From positions 101,494 through 165,493 of the forward strand of contig LNFJ01000004.1 of NCBI GenBank assembly GCA_001464625.1: a stretch of 64,000 nucleotides of DNA, written 5' to 3'. The first letter of the stretch is position 1. Each line of letters begins with the position of its first letter. Both the position numbers and the translations under genes were made by a program. This document shows positions 1-8,631 of this stretch, piece after piece. The notes under the pieces were generated by a model that was not told the origin of the DNA, searched no databases, and worked only from the letters and a program-made list of their open reading frames with translations. Source of the stretch: Bacteroidia bacterium Ga0077558. Lineage in GTDB: Bacteria > Bacteroidota > Bacteroidia > Chitinophagales > Chitinophagaceae.

Positions 1-413
1 GATACTAGAAGCACCCGTTTCCAATAACCTGTATATATCAATGATGCAAGAATAACTGCAATTAAAACAGACAGTAAATTGGTAAACAGTTGAGTAATAA
101 GTTTGCCTAGGGAAAAAGGGTTACCACCTATTGGCCGATAGATTAATAAACCTGCAGGCCCGTTTCTAAATTTGTTTTCCCAGGCCGCTTCCTGCTCCTT
201 TGTAAGGCTGCTAAATCCTGTAGCAGGAAACATGTAGAGTCCCTGCTCTTTTACATTTTCACTCATTGCTTTCATTAAATGGTCTTCATTGGGCAAGGGC
301 TTAAACCCTGTGCCTTTAAAAATTACCATGTGAGATAAACCACCCCACAGGAACATTACCAGGGTGCCAACCAGGATTGCAATAACATAACGTTTAATAG
401 TTATCTTTTTCAT
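1..413 (-). CDS. hypothetical membrane protein (partial, C-terminus off the window)
   Basis: The reading frame starts at ATG 413 on the minus strand and stays open to the window edge, giving 137 residues. Two hydrophobic segments are visible, about residues 9-28 and 109-130, with a hydrophilic stretch between them, so an inner-membrane protein with a periplasmic or extracytoplasmic loop is likely. I do not recognise the family. It is divergent from the regulator at 526, and the 112-bp gap must hold both promoters. The frame uses codons typical of its neighbours, which supports it being a real gene. Confidence 0.7.
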   Translation of the reverse strand, partial: MKKITIKRYVIAILVGTLVMFLWGGLSHMVIFKGTGFKPLPNEDHLMKAMSENVKEQGLYMFPATGFSSLTKEQEAAWENKFRNGPAGLLIYRPIGGNPFSLGKLITQLFTNLLSVLIAVILASLIYTGYWKRVLLV

Positions 414-525
414 TTTGTAATTAATTTTAGAATTCAAAGATGGATACAAATGACCGGAGCCAGGTCATGGTAATACGACAATCTTGCATGTTGTATGCGA
501 CAATCGGATTCCTTAGTTTTATGGT

Positions 526-1491
526 ATGAAACACATATCAATTCTGGTCTTAGAGGGAGCTACTCTTACAAGTATAGATGGTACACATCAATTGCTTTCC
601 AGGGCAAATGATTTTCTAAACTACTATGGTCAAAATGCATATTACACAATAGATTTAGTTGGGAAAAAAAGCCTGACATCTTTCAATGGTGGTCTATACT
701 CGGTAAAAGCCACTAAGGACATAAATGAAAAATTCAAAACAGATTTAATAATAATCCCAATTATTTGCGGTGATTTTGAAACGGTAATAAAAACTAATGC
801 ACCAATAGCAGAGTGGATGAAAGAGCAATATTATAAAGGAGCAGAGATTGCAAGTTTATGTGTTGGTTCATTCTTCCTTGCCTCAACCGGCATTATAGAT
901 GGCAAAGAATGTGCTACTCATTGGGCTTCAAAAAACGACTTTCAGGTCATGTTTCCAGCTGTAAAAGTATTGGAGGATACCATTATAACAGATAATGCCG
1001 GAATCTACACTAGCGGCGGTACTTACTCTTACCTAAACCTGCTTTTATACCTGATAGAAAAACATCTTGGTCGTGAAATTTCTATATTGGCATCTAAAAT
1101 GTTTGAAATTGATATAGAAAGAAAATCACAGACACAATTCACAATCTTTTTAGGTCAAAAAAAACATAGTGATACTGAGGTGCTGAAAGCGCAGGAGTTT
1201 ATTGAGAACAATTCTGATAAAAAAATTACAGTAGATGAGCTATGTAAAAAATTCTCAGTGCAAAGAAGAACATTTGAAAGGCGGTTTAAGAAGTCAACGG
1301 GTAACTCTGTGTCGGAATATATTCAACGAGTAAAAGTTGAGGCGGTAAAAAAACAACTGGAAACGGGGCGAAAAACAATTAATGAAATCATCTATGATGT
1401 GGGCTATAATGACAGAAATGCTTTTAGGGATGTTTTTAGAAAGTACGCTGGGTTATCGCCGTTTGAGTACAGGAAAAAATTTGCGGTATAA
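526..1491 (+). CDS. GlxA-type transcriptional regulator (DJ-1/PfpI domain + AraC HTH)
   Basis: A 321-residue protein with an N-terminal DJ-1/PfpI-like domain (about 1-190) and a C-terminal AraC/XylS double helix-turn-helix (about 220-321). The nucleophile-elbow motif SLCVGSFFLAS puts a cysteine at position 112, and THW follows at 131-133, as in GlxA-family regulators. The AraC part shows the usual RRTFERRFKK and DVGYNDRNAF segments. Such proteins are DNA-binding activators whose PfpI-like domain is a sensor rather than a proven enzyme. A paralogue lies at 3,235-4,218 on the other strand. The genes between the two may be their targets, but that is inference. Confidence 0.9.
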   Translation: MKHISILVLEGATLTSIDGTHQLLSRANDFLNYYGQNAYYTIDLVGKKSLTSFNGGLYSVKATKDINEKFKTDLIIIPIICGDFETVIKTNAPIAEWMKEQYYKGAEIASLCVGSFFLASTGIIDGKECATHWASKNDFQVMFPAVKVLEDTIITDNAGIYTSGGTYSYLNLLLYLIEKHLGREISILASKMFEIDIERKSQTQFTIFLGQKKHSDTEVLKAQEFIENNSDKKITVDELCKKFSVQRRTFERRFKKSTGNSVSEYIQRVKVEAVKKQLETGRKTINEIIYDVGYNDRNAFRDVFRKYAGLSPFEYRKKFAV

Positions 1492-1526
1492 GCCCCGGGC
1501 TTATTCTGATTTATTGTCTCTATAAT

Positions 1527-1979
1527 TTAAGTTATCTCCTTTCTCATGCAAATACTTCTTTCTTTATCGGCATACTGCCCATAGCGTTGTATATCAGTAA
1601 ATCCGTATTTCCTGTATAAATGAATAGCTTCAGGCTGACCAGATGCGGTCTCCAATACCATTGCAGTGTTACCCATTTCTTTTGCCCATTTTTCCAACTC
1701 ATTTATTATAGAATAGCCGATTCCTTTTCCACGGCAAGCAGCGTCAACATAAAGCCGTTTTAATTCCACACAGTCTGCTTCAAATTTTTTGAAGCAGCCG
1801 CAACCCACCGGTTTTTCATTCTCATATACCAGTACTACAGTATGCAGGTTTTCTATGATATTATACTGTTGATACTCGAGTTGCATGTTCCCATACCTGT
1901 TCCATAGGTCATTGTCAAGCTTTCTCACTAATATTCTGAAGTTTTCATCCCCGCTGTGTGTCCTTATAGTGGTAAGCAT
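1527..1979 (-). CDS. GNAT family N-acetyltransferase
   Basis: A 150-residue single-domain GNAT protein. The acetyl-CoA pyrophosphate-binding loop is visible as CRGKGIGYSII around residues 83-93, preceded by the beta-4 strand LKRLYVD, and the C-terminal LYRKYGF motif is present. These proteins transfer acetyl from acetyl-CoA to an amine, but the substrate cannot be read from the sequence. It ends 35 bp from the convergent GlxA-type gene. It may be co-transcribed with nothing else, since the next minus-strand gene upstream (LysE) is about 50 bp away. Confidence 0.9.
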   Translation of the reverse strand: MLTTIRTHSGDENFRILVRKLDNDLWNRYGNMQLEYQQYNIIENLHTVVLVYENEKPVGCGCFKKFEADCVELKRLYVDAACRGKGIGYSIINELEKWAKEMGNTAMVLETASGQPEAIHLYRKYGFTDIQRYGQYADKERSICMRKEIT

Positions 1980-2029
1980 CTTTTAATTGCTATTATAGTT
2001 TCATGGTAGTTTTAGAAAATCGGGTGTGG

Positions 2030-2665
2030 CTACTTTGCTTTGCTCAAAGCCATTTTCACTGCCAGAAAAGTTAGCACACTTGCCATTACCCATTTTTGAA
2101 CTTTTATCCATAATGGGTTTCTCGCAAACCAACCTGCAGCTTTTGCAGCACCTGTTATAATAAGGTAGTTAATTGCAAAGCTTATTGTCATTTGAATTGT
2201 TCCTAACAAAAAGCATTGCAGAGTAATATTCCCAGCCTCTGGTTGTATAAATTGAGGGAAAAGTGACAAGTAGAACACGGCCATTTTGGGATTTAGAACA
2301 TTTGTTAGAAAACCCATCATAAATAATTTATAAGGCCCGTCAATTTTAAGTTCTTGCCTTGTTTGAAATACGCCTTTACTTCCCGGCTTTATTGCATTAT
2401 AAGCAATATAAAGCAAGTACAAAACACCGGCACTCTTTAAAATTACAAAAGCGTAAGGTATCGTAAACAATACTGCTGTAAGCCCAAATGCAACCATTAC
2501 TATATGAAAAGAGAAACCGCATATTACGCCGGCTAATGAGATTACGCCGGCTTTTTTCCCTTGGATTAGTGAACGAGATATTAAATACATCATATTAGGG
2601 CCAGGGGTCAGCACCATTGCAAGAGCCGCCAACATAAAAAGCAACAAATCCGAAATTGGTATCAT
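2030..2665 (-). CDS. LysE family translocator
   Basis: A 211-residue inner-membrane protein with about six hydrophobic segments and the family signature TPGPNMMYLISRSLIQGKKAG split across the first loop (about residues 20-40). LysE/RhtB proteins export amino acids or related small molecules by proton exchange. The specific substrate is not predictable here. It lies in a minus-strand group with the GNAT gene downstream and the EthD-like lipoprotein upstream. The length is normal for the family. Confidence 0.92.
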   Translation of the reverse strand: MIPISDLLLFMLAALAMVLTPGPNMMYLISRSLIQGKKAGVISLAGVICGFSFHIVMVAFGLTAVLFTIPYAFVILKSAGVLYLLYIAYNAIKPGSKGVFQTRQELKIDGPYKLFMMGFLTNVLNPKMAVFYLSLFPQFIQPEAGNITLQCFLLGTIQMTISFAINYLIITGAAKAAGWFARNPLWIKVQKWVMASVLTFLAVKMALSKAK

Positions 2666-2736
2666 ATTTAATTTATTATTGATGACGTAGTTTTATTTTA
2701 ATTCTTCCAATAAAGCCGAAGCTGGTTCACTGTTTA

Positions 2737-3168
2737 CTACTTCGTATCAGTATATCGCAATTGCTTGATTTCACTTATTTGTATGATAGGTTGAATATTT
2801 GTGTACACCTCAATATCCTTGCGGATGGTATTTATGTTTTGCAGTATAGCTTTGTTATATTCTGTGACATCATTAATATAAAAATAACCTATAGCCACAA
2901 AAGGAATTTTATCATTTGGCGTTCGGCCGGCTATGCCTTTATCAATTTCATAAAGGCTTAAATTCTTACCAAGGAGCCCGGCCATCATCGGCATGTGTTT
3001 CGTTTCATAGTAGTCCATGTCAAACGTTTTATCATCCCCATTCGGATATAGTATTGAAACCTTAAACATTCCTGTTTTGGGAGTAGATGCCTGTGTTATT
3101 TTACCTGTCTTACAGCTCATCGCCAACACTAAGAAGAGGCCGAACAAAAGAAATTTTAATTTAGTCAT
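2737..3168 (-). CDS. EthD domain lipoprotein
   Basis: A 143-residue protein. The first 19 residues form a lipoprotein signal peptide ending in LAMSC, so Cys19 should be lipidated and the protein anchored in the envelope. The rest is an EthD-like ferredoxin-fold dimer domain: it begins FKVSILYPNGDD, carries the typical YYETKHMPMM segment, and ends in a VTxY...Y region. EthD-like proteins are small dimeric barrels of varied and mostly unknown role. A lipoprotein form is somewhat unusual. It sits between the GlxA-type regulator at 3,235 (same strand) and LysE. Confidence 0.85.
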   Translation of the reverse strand: MTKLKFLLFGLFLVLAMSCKTGKITQASTPKTGMFKVSILYPNGDDKTFDMDYYETKHMPMMAGLLGKNLSLYEIDKGIAGRTPNDKIPFVAIGYFYINDVTEYNKAILQNINTIRKDIEVYTNIQPIIQISEIKQLRYTDTK

Positions 3169-3234
3169 TTCATCTATCTATTTATAGTTTAAAAAATAAG
3201 TTACCAATAACCATGATTCTTATATTGTTGGCCG

Positions 3235-4218
3235 TTAATTATCACCAACTACAGCTTCCCTGTTATACCTCTCCTTATAATCACCCGGTGTTAATCCTGT
3301 AATTTTCTTAAATACCTGCCTGAATGCTTTCATATCAGCATAGCCAACTTCATACATAACTTCACTCACATTCATATTTGTAGTTTCAAATCTTTTCTTA
3401 GCAGCTTCTACTTTAACCCGCTGAATATATTCTATAGGAGAATTATGGGTAGCTTTCTTGAAACGCCTTTCAAAATGCCTGCGTCCGATGGCAAATTTAG
3501 AGGCTAGCTCTTCCACCATAATTCTTTCTGTAATGTTGGCTTCTATAAATTCCTGTGCTAACTTCACAGGCTCATCATCATGCTTTTTTTGCCCATTAAA
3601 AATGGTAAATGGTGATTGCGTTTTTCTATCTATTTCCAGAGCAAAAATCTTAGCTGTCATAATAGCCATCTCTCGCCCTGTATACTTTTCAACAAGATGA
3701 AGCAAAAGATTCCAGTACGATGTGGCGCCACCACTTGAATAAAGTCCCTGTTGCTCTGTTACAACTCTACCATCTACTAATTTAACTTCCGGAAACATTT
3801 CCCGGAAAAGGTTTGATTGTAACCAATGGCTGGAACATTCCTTTCCATTTAATAACTCTGTTGATGCAAGCAGAAAAGCACCTACACAAAGGCTTGCAAC
3901 TTCTGCACCGTTATTATAATGACTGATTATCCAGGGAATAAACTCTTTATTAGCTTGAAGGCTGGTTGCAATATCTCCGCCTATTGCGGGAATAATAATC
4001 AAGTCAGTTTCTTTAACTTCATTAATTACAGCATCTGTATTGATGCTGTAAAGGTTGTTATCAACTTTAACTTGCTTTTTAAGCCCAACAAATTGAATTT
4101 CAAACTGCGGTTCCTTGCCTTGAGCCTGCAGAAAATCGTTTACTCTGGAAAAGATTGTCCTCGGGTCAACAATGCTGGCCATAACCGCTTCATGAGGTAT
4201 TAAAATTGATATATGCAT
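3235..4218 (-). CDS. GlxA-type transcriptional regulator (DJ-1/PfpI domain + AraC HTH), paralogue
   Basis: A 327-residue protein collinear with the regulator at 526-1,491: DJ-1/PfpI-like N-domain with SLCVGAFLLAST (Cys111) and SSHW, then a C-terminal AraC helix-turn-helix with RRHFERRFKK and EVGYADMKAF. Many segments are identical or similar between the two, including IQRVKVEA in the recognition region, so they are recent paralogues. The gene leads a minus-strand group with the EthD lipoprotein and LysE gene downstream, which are plausible targets by position only. Confidence 0.9.
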   Translation of the reverse strand: MHISILIPHEAVMASIVDPRTIFSRVNDFLQAQGKEPQFEIQFVGLKKQVKVDNNLYSINTDAVINEVKETDLIIIPAIGGDIATSLQANKEFIPWIISHYNNGAEVASLCVGAFLLASTELLNGKECSSHWLQSNLFREMFPEVKLVDGRVVTEQQGLYSSGGATSYWNLLLHLVEKYTGREMAIMTAKIFALEIDRKTQSPFTIFNGQKKHDDEPVKLAQEFIEANITERIMVEELASKFAIGRRHFERRFKKATHNSPIEYIQRVKVEAAKKRFETTNMNVSEVMYEVGYADMKAFRQVFKKITGLTPGDYKERYNREAVVGDN

Positions 4219-4354
4219 GCCTCAATAATTATTGGTTATTAATTCTAAAATTCCTTTTCTCCGACTGTTGTTTGGCTATCAACATTCAAAACATATTTTT
4301 GATGTTCTTTTTAAAATAATTTACCTCAATACATTCAAGGCCGATAGTGTTAAG

Positions 4355-4789
4355 TTAAAGTCTGTAAGTAAAGTCATTAAATGTTTCGTCAGAAATTTCA
4401 GCTCCTGTCTTTGAAAAAAGAGCTTGCCCACTCTCATTATCTGTTGCAGTTCCCAACCAAAGCTCACTAACATTGTCTATGGCAAGTTGTTCTTTTATAA
4501 TTCTTATAAACCCTTTGCCAATCCCTTTCTTTCTGAACTCCTGCAAAACTTCTATATCGTACAAGTAAGCTAAATAATGGTTTGAGTAAATAGACGGGAA
4601 TTTATAAACCAGAGAATAACCAACAATTTGTTCTTGTATTGTCGCTACATATAAATAAGTTCTGTCATCCTGCAGCACATTTTTCAGGTGACTAATTGAA
4701 GGACTCACTTCGTCTGTTAAAAAATCTTTAACCAACAGTTTAATTAAGTCTGTGTCATGCTGCGTCAATCTGGAAACTTGGAAATTCAT
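4355..4789 (-). CDS. GNAT family N-acetyltransferase (AAC(3)-I-like)
   Basis: A 144-residue GNAT protein. The acetyl-CoA loop is EFRKKGIGKGFIRII after the strand AYLYDIEV, and the C-terminal part (ATDNESGQALFSKTGAE) follows the AAC(3)-I pattern of a short final domain. That resemblance does not show aminoglycoside resistance; many relatives have other substrates. A second protein of the same type is at 17,361-17,822. It is transcribed alone on the minus strand. Confidence 0.85.
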   Translation of the reverse strand: MNFQVSRLTQHDTDLIKLLVKDFLTDEVSPSISHLKNVLQDDRTYLYVATIQEQIVGYSLVYKFPSIYSNHYLAYLYDIEVLQEFRKKGIGKGFIRIIKEQLAIDNVSELWLGTATDNESGQALFSKTGAEISDETFNDFTYRL

Positions 4790-5143
4790 TTTACAATTAT
4801 TTCGGTCTTTATATTTTATGATGCTCCCGGGGCCTCGTTACAGAAAAATTAAGCCACTATAAAAATTCATAATTATGTATGCCGCAGTCACCTGCTTGGG
4901 CTATCAAATTTAGAGAAAACTGCTTTCGAGTATCACTTTATTGTAAACGGCTAATAACTAAGCCTAAAATGATATTATCGAAGTTTAAATGACGAAAAAC
5001 TTATTTTTTCTGAAATTATTTTGTCACACTCAAAATGTCGCAACAAGCCTTAAATTAGTCGCATTTCCACACTATATTTCTAAGTGCCTGTAATAATTTT
5101 GAGTGGACATCATTTTCTAAAACTTATAAATACACATCAACAA
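4790..5143. other. intergenic region, divergent
   Basis: 354 bp of AT-rich sequence between divergent genes. I see no coding frame with family resemblance, no clear terminator and no strong repeat. It must contain the two divergent promoters. Confidence 0.6.
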
Positions 5144-5788
5144 ATGAGGAAACTTGTTGTGTCCATGAATATAACACTTGATGGGTATATGGCATCCGGG
5201 AATGGAAGTATTGACTGGCATTTCCAACACTGGGTGCCGTCAATGGGTGAGGTACTTGCAAAGGAATTAAGCGAAGCTGATACAATTCTGCTGGGGAGAG
5301 TAACGTATGAGGTAATGTCGCAATCATGGCCAGTAAGAGCATTGGATTTAACTTTGTCAAGAGAAGAATTGAGTTATACGAACATGATGAATAGTTATCT
5401 AAAGGTTACTGTTTCCGGCACTTTGAAGGAGACAACATGGAATAATTCAATTATTATATGTAGAAATATCAGGCAAGAAATAATTAACCTAAAGAAGAAG
5501 CCCGGAAAAAATATAATGTTGTATGGAAGTGGTAACCTGGTGAACCTGCTTGTACGCTACAATTTAGTAGATGAGTTTCAATTGTGGTTGCATCCGGTTA
5601 TTGAAGGAAATGGGAACCCTTTATTTATGGCGCTAAAAAACAAAAAAAATCTTCGGCTTACTAAATTTAAAGCCTTTGACTCTGGTGTACTTCTTGCTTG
5701 CTATGAAATGAAGGGTAACAACGATGCATCACTACCCAAAAAACCGATGTTCCAAGTACCTGTAACAAAAAAACTAAATATCAGCTAA
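5144..5788 (+). CDS. dihydrofolate reductase family protein (RibD C-terminal type)
   Basis: I place the start at ATG 5,144, giving MRKLVVSMNITLDGYMAS, because family members begin with exactly this strand and the 20 in-frame codons upstream look non-coding. The 214-residue product has the RibD_C/DHFR-like fold: the N-terminal KLVVSMNITLDG strand, ADTILLGRVTYEVM around residue 50, and NIMLYGSGNLVNLLV before the LWLHPVIEGNG segment. These proteins are NAD(P)H-dependent reductases of mostly unknown substrate. The C-terminal 25 residues beyond the domain are lysine/proline-rich and not family-typical. The alpha/beta hydrolase gene follows directly. Confidence 0.85.
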   Translation: MRKLVVSMNITLDGYMASGNGSIDWHFQHWVPSMGEVLAKELSEADTILLGRVTYEVMSQSWPVRALDLTLSREELSYTNMMNSYLKVTVSGTLKETTWNNSIIICRNIRQEIINLKKKPGKNIMLYGSGNLVNLLVRYNLVDEFQLWLHPVIEGNGNPLFMALKNKKNLRLTKFKAFDSGVLLACYEMKGNNDASLPKKPMFQVPVTKKLNIS

Positions 5789-5800
5789 ATATTGAAAGCA

Positions 5801-6589
5801 ATGAAAAAGGTGTTGTCAAAAGACGGAACATTAATAGCATATGAATTAATCGGCAAAGGCCCCATATTATTATTAATTGATGGAGCAATGGCGTATAGGG
5901 AACACAGAGGAAGCAGGCCACTTGCTCTTGAGTTGTCGGATTCTTTTACTATTGTAACCTACGACAGAAGAGGCCGTGGAGAAAGTTCAGATACAAACCC
6001 CTATTCTGTTCAAAAAGAGATTGATGATATCGAAGCAATAATTAAAGAAACCGGCTCGCCTGTTAACCTTTATGGATTTTCTTCGGGTTCAGTATTGGCT
6101 TTACTAGCCGCAGCTACGCTTGGTTCAAGGATTTCCAAACTGGCAATGCTTGAACCGCCTTTCAGTGAGGATACTGATGCTTCCAAAAAGGAGTTTGCCG
6201 AATATTCAAATCATATGAAAAAATTAATTTCAACCGGGGAATACAGTGAGGCAGTGTCTTTTTTTCTGAGTGACATGATTCCAGCCGATATTCTTGAACA
6301 TATAAAACAATCACCGGACTGGAAATTGATGGAGCAAGTTGCCCCAACTTTATCATACGATAATGAAATATTGGGAAATGGCTCAGTCCCCATACAATCC
6401 GCAGCGAAAGTAAATATTCCAACGCTTGTTCTGGTGGGTGCAGAAAGCCCAGCTTTTAAACACACCGCTGCAGCTGATTTAACCAAAGGCTTATCCAAAG
6501 CAAATCTCCAGGTAATTGAAGGACAATCAACATTGATAGAGCCAGCCATTCTTGCACCTATATTAAAAACATTCTTTCAAAACAATTAA
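5801..6589 (+). CDS. alpha/beta hydrolase fold protein
   Basis: A protein of about 262 residues from ATG 5,801; a TTG nine bases upstream is also in frame. It shows the alpha/beta hydrolase fold: the TYDRRGRGESS segment after beta-4 and a nucleophile elbow GFSSG with the catalytic serine in the middle. A candidate acid lies in the LVLVGAESP region. At the C-terminus, where relatives usually carry GQTH or GQSH, this one reads GQSTLIEP, so the usual catalytic histidine is not where expected. It may be inactive or use another residue. It sits in a tight plus-strand group between the DHFR-like and DUF1801 genes (12 and 3 bp gaps). Confidence 0.85.
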   Translation: MKKVLSKDGTLIAYELIGKGPILLLIDGAMAYREHRGSRPLALELSDSFTIVTYDRRGRGESSDTNPYSVQKEIDDIEAIIKETGSPVNLYGFSSGSVLALLAAATLGSRISKLAMLEPPFSEDTDASKKEFAEYSNHMKKLISTGEYSEAVSFFLSDMIPADILEHIKQSPDWKLMEQVAPTLSYDNEILGNGSVPIQSAAKVNIPTLVLVGAESPAFKHTAAADLTKGLSKANLQVIEGQSTLIEPAILAPILKTFFQNN

Positions 6590-6592
6590 AAT

Positions 6593-6952
6593 ATGAACCT
6601 CGTTGACAACTATTTGAAATCTCTTACAGAAAATAAGCGGCTTGTACTACAACAACTACGTAAAGTGATACTAACTTCTGCACCCGGTGTTGAAGAGTAT
6701 ATTAGTACCGGGGTTCCTGCATTCCGGTATAGAGGGAGATATCTAGTAAGCATGGGGGCATCTAAAAACCATTTGTCTCTTTTTGTAATGCAAGGCGAAG
6801 CGTTAAGAGAAATTAAAGAAGACCTCACGAAATATGAAATATCATCTAAAGTAATCCGGTTTACAGAGAGCAAACCTTTAAGTATTTCACTTGTAAAGAA
6901 AATTCTATACTTCCGGTTTAAAGAAATAAATAATAGTTCTATTACCCAGTAA
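6593..6952 (+). CDS. DUF1801 domain protein
   Basis: A 119-residue protein of the DUF1801 (YdhG-like) family: an N-terminal helix pair (VDNYLKSLTENKRLVLQQLRKVI), the EEYISTGVPAFRYRGRYLVSMGASKNHLSLF core and a C-terminal IRFTESKPLSISLVKKILYFR segment. The fold is related to bacterial iron chaperones such as YdhG, but function is not established. It is the last gene of the 5,144-6,952 group, three bases after the hydrolase stop. A second DUF1801 gene is at 16,329. Confidence 0.88.
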   Translation: MNLVDNYLKSLTENKRLVLQQLRKVILTSAPGVEEYISTGVPAFRYRGRYLVSMGASKNHLSLFVMQGEALREIKEDLTKYEISSKVIRFTESKPLSISLVKKILYFRFKEINNSSITQ

Positions 6953-7103
6953 AATAAGTAATGTTTAATTACTTTACTTAAAACTGGCGTTATCGTTTCC
7001 AGGAGCCCTGTGCCTTTCTGGTGTAAATGATTTATTTAATATGGTATGCAATATAAGCTTCTGGCGGTAACTTTAATATAGCTTATTAATGAAGGATTAC
7101 CGG

Positions 7104-7499
7104 TCACAACATTTCAACTATTTGAATATTGTTTCCGCAAGTGTCATTAAATACTGCAATTCTCACGGTACCCATTTCTGTTGGTTTTACGCTGAATTGT
7201 ACTCCAAGTGAAACAAGGCGTTCATATTCCTTTTGAACATCTTCAGTATTAAATTGAGTATAGGGGATACCTGCATCAAACAAAGCTTTTTGGTAAACTC
7301 TGGCTGGTTCAAAATGAACCGGTGCCGGCTCCAATAACACTTCAGGCCCATCTTGTTGTTCTTTGCTAACCACTGTCAACCATCTGTTGTTTCCATCCAA
7401 TGGCACATCCACTTTTTTAACGAAGCCCAATTTTTCAGTGTAAAACTCCAGTGCTTTTTGCTGGTCTGAAACCGGGATACTGATAACTTTTACTTTCAT
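7104..7499 (-). CDS. VOC (glyoxalase/bleomycin resistance) family protein
   Basis: A 131-residue single VOC domain made of two beta-alpha-beta-beta-beta units, starting MKVKVISIPVSDQQKALEFY and ending IAVFNDTCGNNIQIVEML. The final Glu-containing or equivalent metal-binding position is replaced by IQIVEM, where Glu is retained as a possible metal ligand. VOC proteins include glyoxalases, dioxygenases and drug-binding proteins; the substrate cannot be told. The gene starts 17 bp after the end of the AraC-type regulator upstream on the same strand, so co-transcription is likely. Confidence 0.9.
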   Translation of the reverse strand: MKVKVISIPVSDQQKALEFYTEKLGFVKKVDVPLDGNNRWLTVVSKEQQDGPEVLLEPAPVHFEPARVYQKALFDAGIPYTQFNTEDVQKEYERLVSLGVQFSVKPTEMGTVRIAVFNDTCGNNIQIVEML

Positions 7500-7516
7500 G
7501 TCCTTAGGTTTTAAAT

Positions 7517-7936
7517 TTAATAACCCAAAGATTCGTTATCTAAATTATATGGCCCTTGCGAAAGTTGCTTTTTTAAAAATTCAGTGGGTGAAAATCCCGT
7601 TCTGTGCTTAAATAATGTGCTAAATGAGTTGGGGCATTCGAAACCTATGGCAAAACAAGTTTCTGTTATGCTTAATCCCGTTTTTAGATACTCCTTTGCT
7701 TTTTCAAGTCGCTTATCGGTGAGATACTGCTTTGGAGTTTGCCCGTAATATTTCTTAAATAAACGTAATAGATGAAATTTAGAAACGAACAAAGTATGCG
7801 AAAGAAAATCGAGGTTCAAATCATTATGATAATTAGTATTAATATAATTCCTGATTCCAATTACAGTTTGTAGTTGTAACTGGTTGGAATAAACTGTTCC
7901 CCTGATTTTTTGGAGTTCACTTTCGTAGTATGTCAT
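7517..7936 (-). CDS. AraC family helix-turn-helix regulator
   Basis: I place the start at ATG 7,936 (MTYYESELQKI), since the 25 codons available upstream look like untranslated leader. The 139-residue product is almost only an AraC DNA-binding domain: IRNYINTNYHNDLNLDFLSHTLFVSKFHLLRLFKKYYGQTP forms the first HTH and SITETCFAIGFECPNSFSTLFKHRTGFSP the second (each shown here without claiming exact limits). There is no effector domain, so it is probably regulated by level or by an unknown partner. The downstream VOC gene is the likely co-transcribed partner. Confidence 0.85.
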   Translation of the reverse strand: MTYYESELQKIRGTVYSNQLQLQTVIGIRNYINTNYHNDLNLDFLSHTLFVSKFHLLRLFKKYYGQTPKQYLTDKRLEKAKEYLKTGLSITETCFAIGFECPNSFSTLFKHRTGFSPTEFLKKQLSQGPYNLDNESLGY

Positions 7937-8080
7937 TACTGAAATTTGACTAAGGTAAAAATAACAAGTTCGATGAAATTTACTTATACGCTTCGTAAAA
8001 AACTGCAACAACTATTAAGAAATAGCAAAAGGGGCAAATAGTATGTGAAAATCAGATACTTGTATCAATTAATTTCAAAC

Positions 8081-8491
8081 TTATACAAGGCTTTTTGTTA
8101 CTGGTCTCAAAACCCACGAAATAATCGTCAAGATAGCAAACAAAAGCGGCCAGATGTAAACTCCTATCGAATCACCACAAACCAGGTGAGAGATAAAAGC
8201 TCCTGACATTACAAAGAAAACACCTGCATAGGCCCATTCCTTTACCAATAACAATCCGGGCACAGCGATAACTATTGCCCCAAGTATCTTCCATACACCA
8301 AGAATTGTCAAAACATAAACCGGAAAGCCGAGGTGAATGATTCCCTCTTTATTTACCTGGACCTGCATAATATCCGTAATTCCCCCTGTTAGCAGGCACA
8401 TTAGAAGTAATATAGTGACAATCCAATAACCTATAATTTTGACTTTTGTTGTCTTGCCCTTTGTTTCAACAGATGTCTCTAATGCTTTCAT
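8081..8491 (-). CDS. DoxX family membrane protein
   Basis: A 136-residue protein with four hydrophobic segments and the DoxX-like pattern TGGITDIMQV...HLGFPVYVLTILGVWKILGA. The family is found in inner membranes and is linked to redox or oxidative-stress processes in some bacteria, but the molecular function is mostly open. It stands alone on the minus strand between the AraC regulator and the sigma factor, with about 70 bp on its 3' side. Confidence 0.87.
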   Translation of the reverse strand: MKALETSVETKGKTTKVKIIGYWIVTILLLMCLLTGGITDIMQVQVNKEGIIHLGFPVYVLTILGVWKILGAIVIAVPGLLLVKEWAYAGVFFVMSGAFISHLVCGDSIGVYIWPLLFAILTIISWVLRPVTKSLV

Positions 8492-8631
8492 TTATTCAAA
8501 AATTTGATTTATACCCTTATGAGGTTTGAGCTATTAAAAATTGGACAATAAGAGCTGAATTTTTTAGCTTTAATAAGCGTTACTCATGGTCTACTCACCA
8601 TCAGCGGTAATTTGGGAATACAAGATGTTAA

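Noticed and set aside
4355..4789. Aminoglycoside resistance gene
   Set aside because: The GNAT resembles AAC(3)-I only in general layout; the same holds for 17,361-17,822. No resistance-specific evidence.
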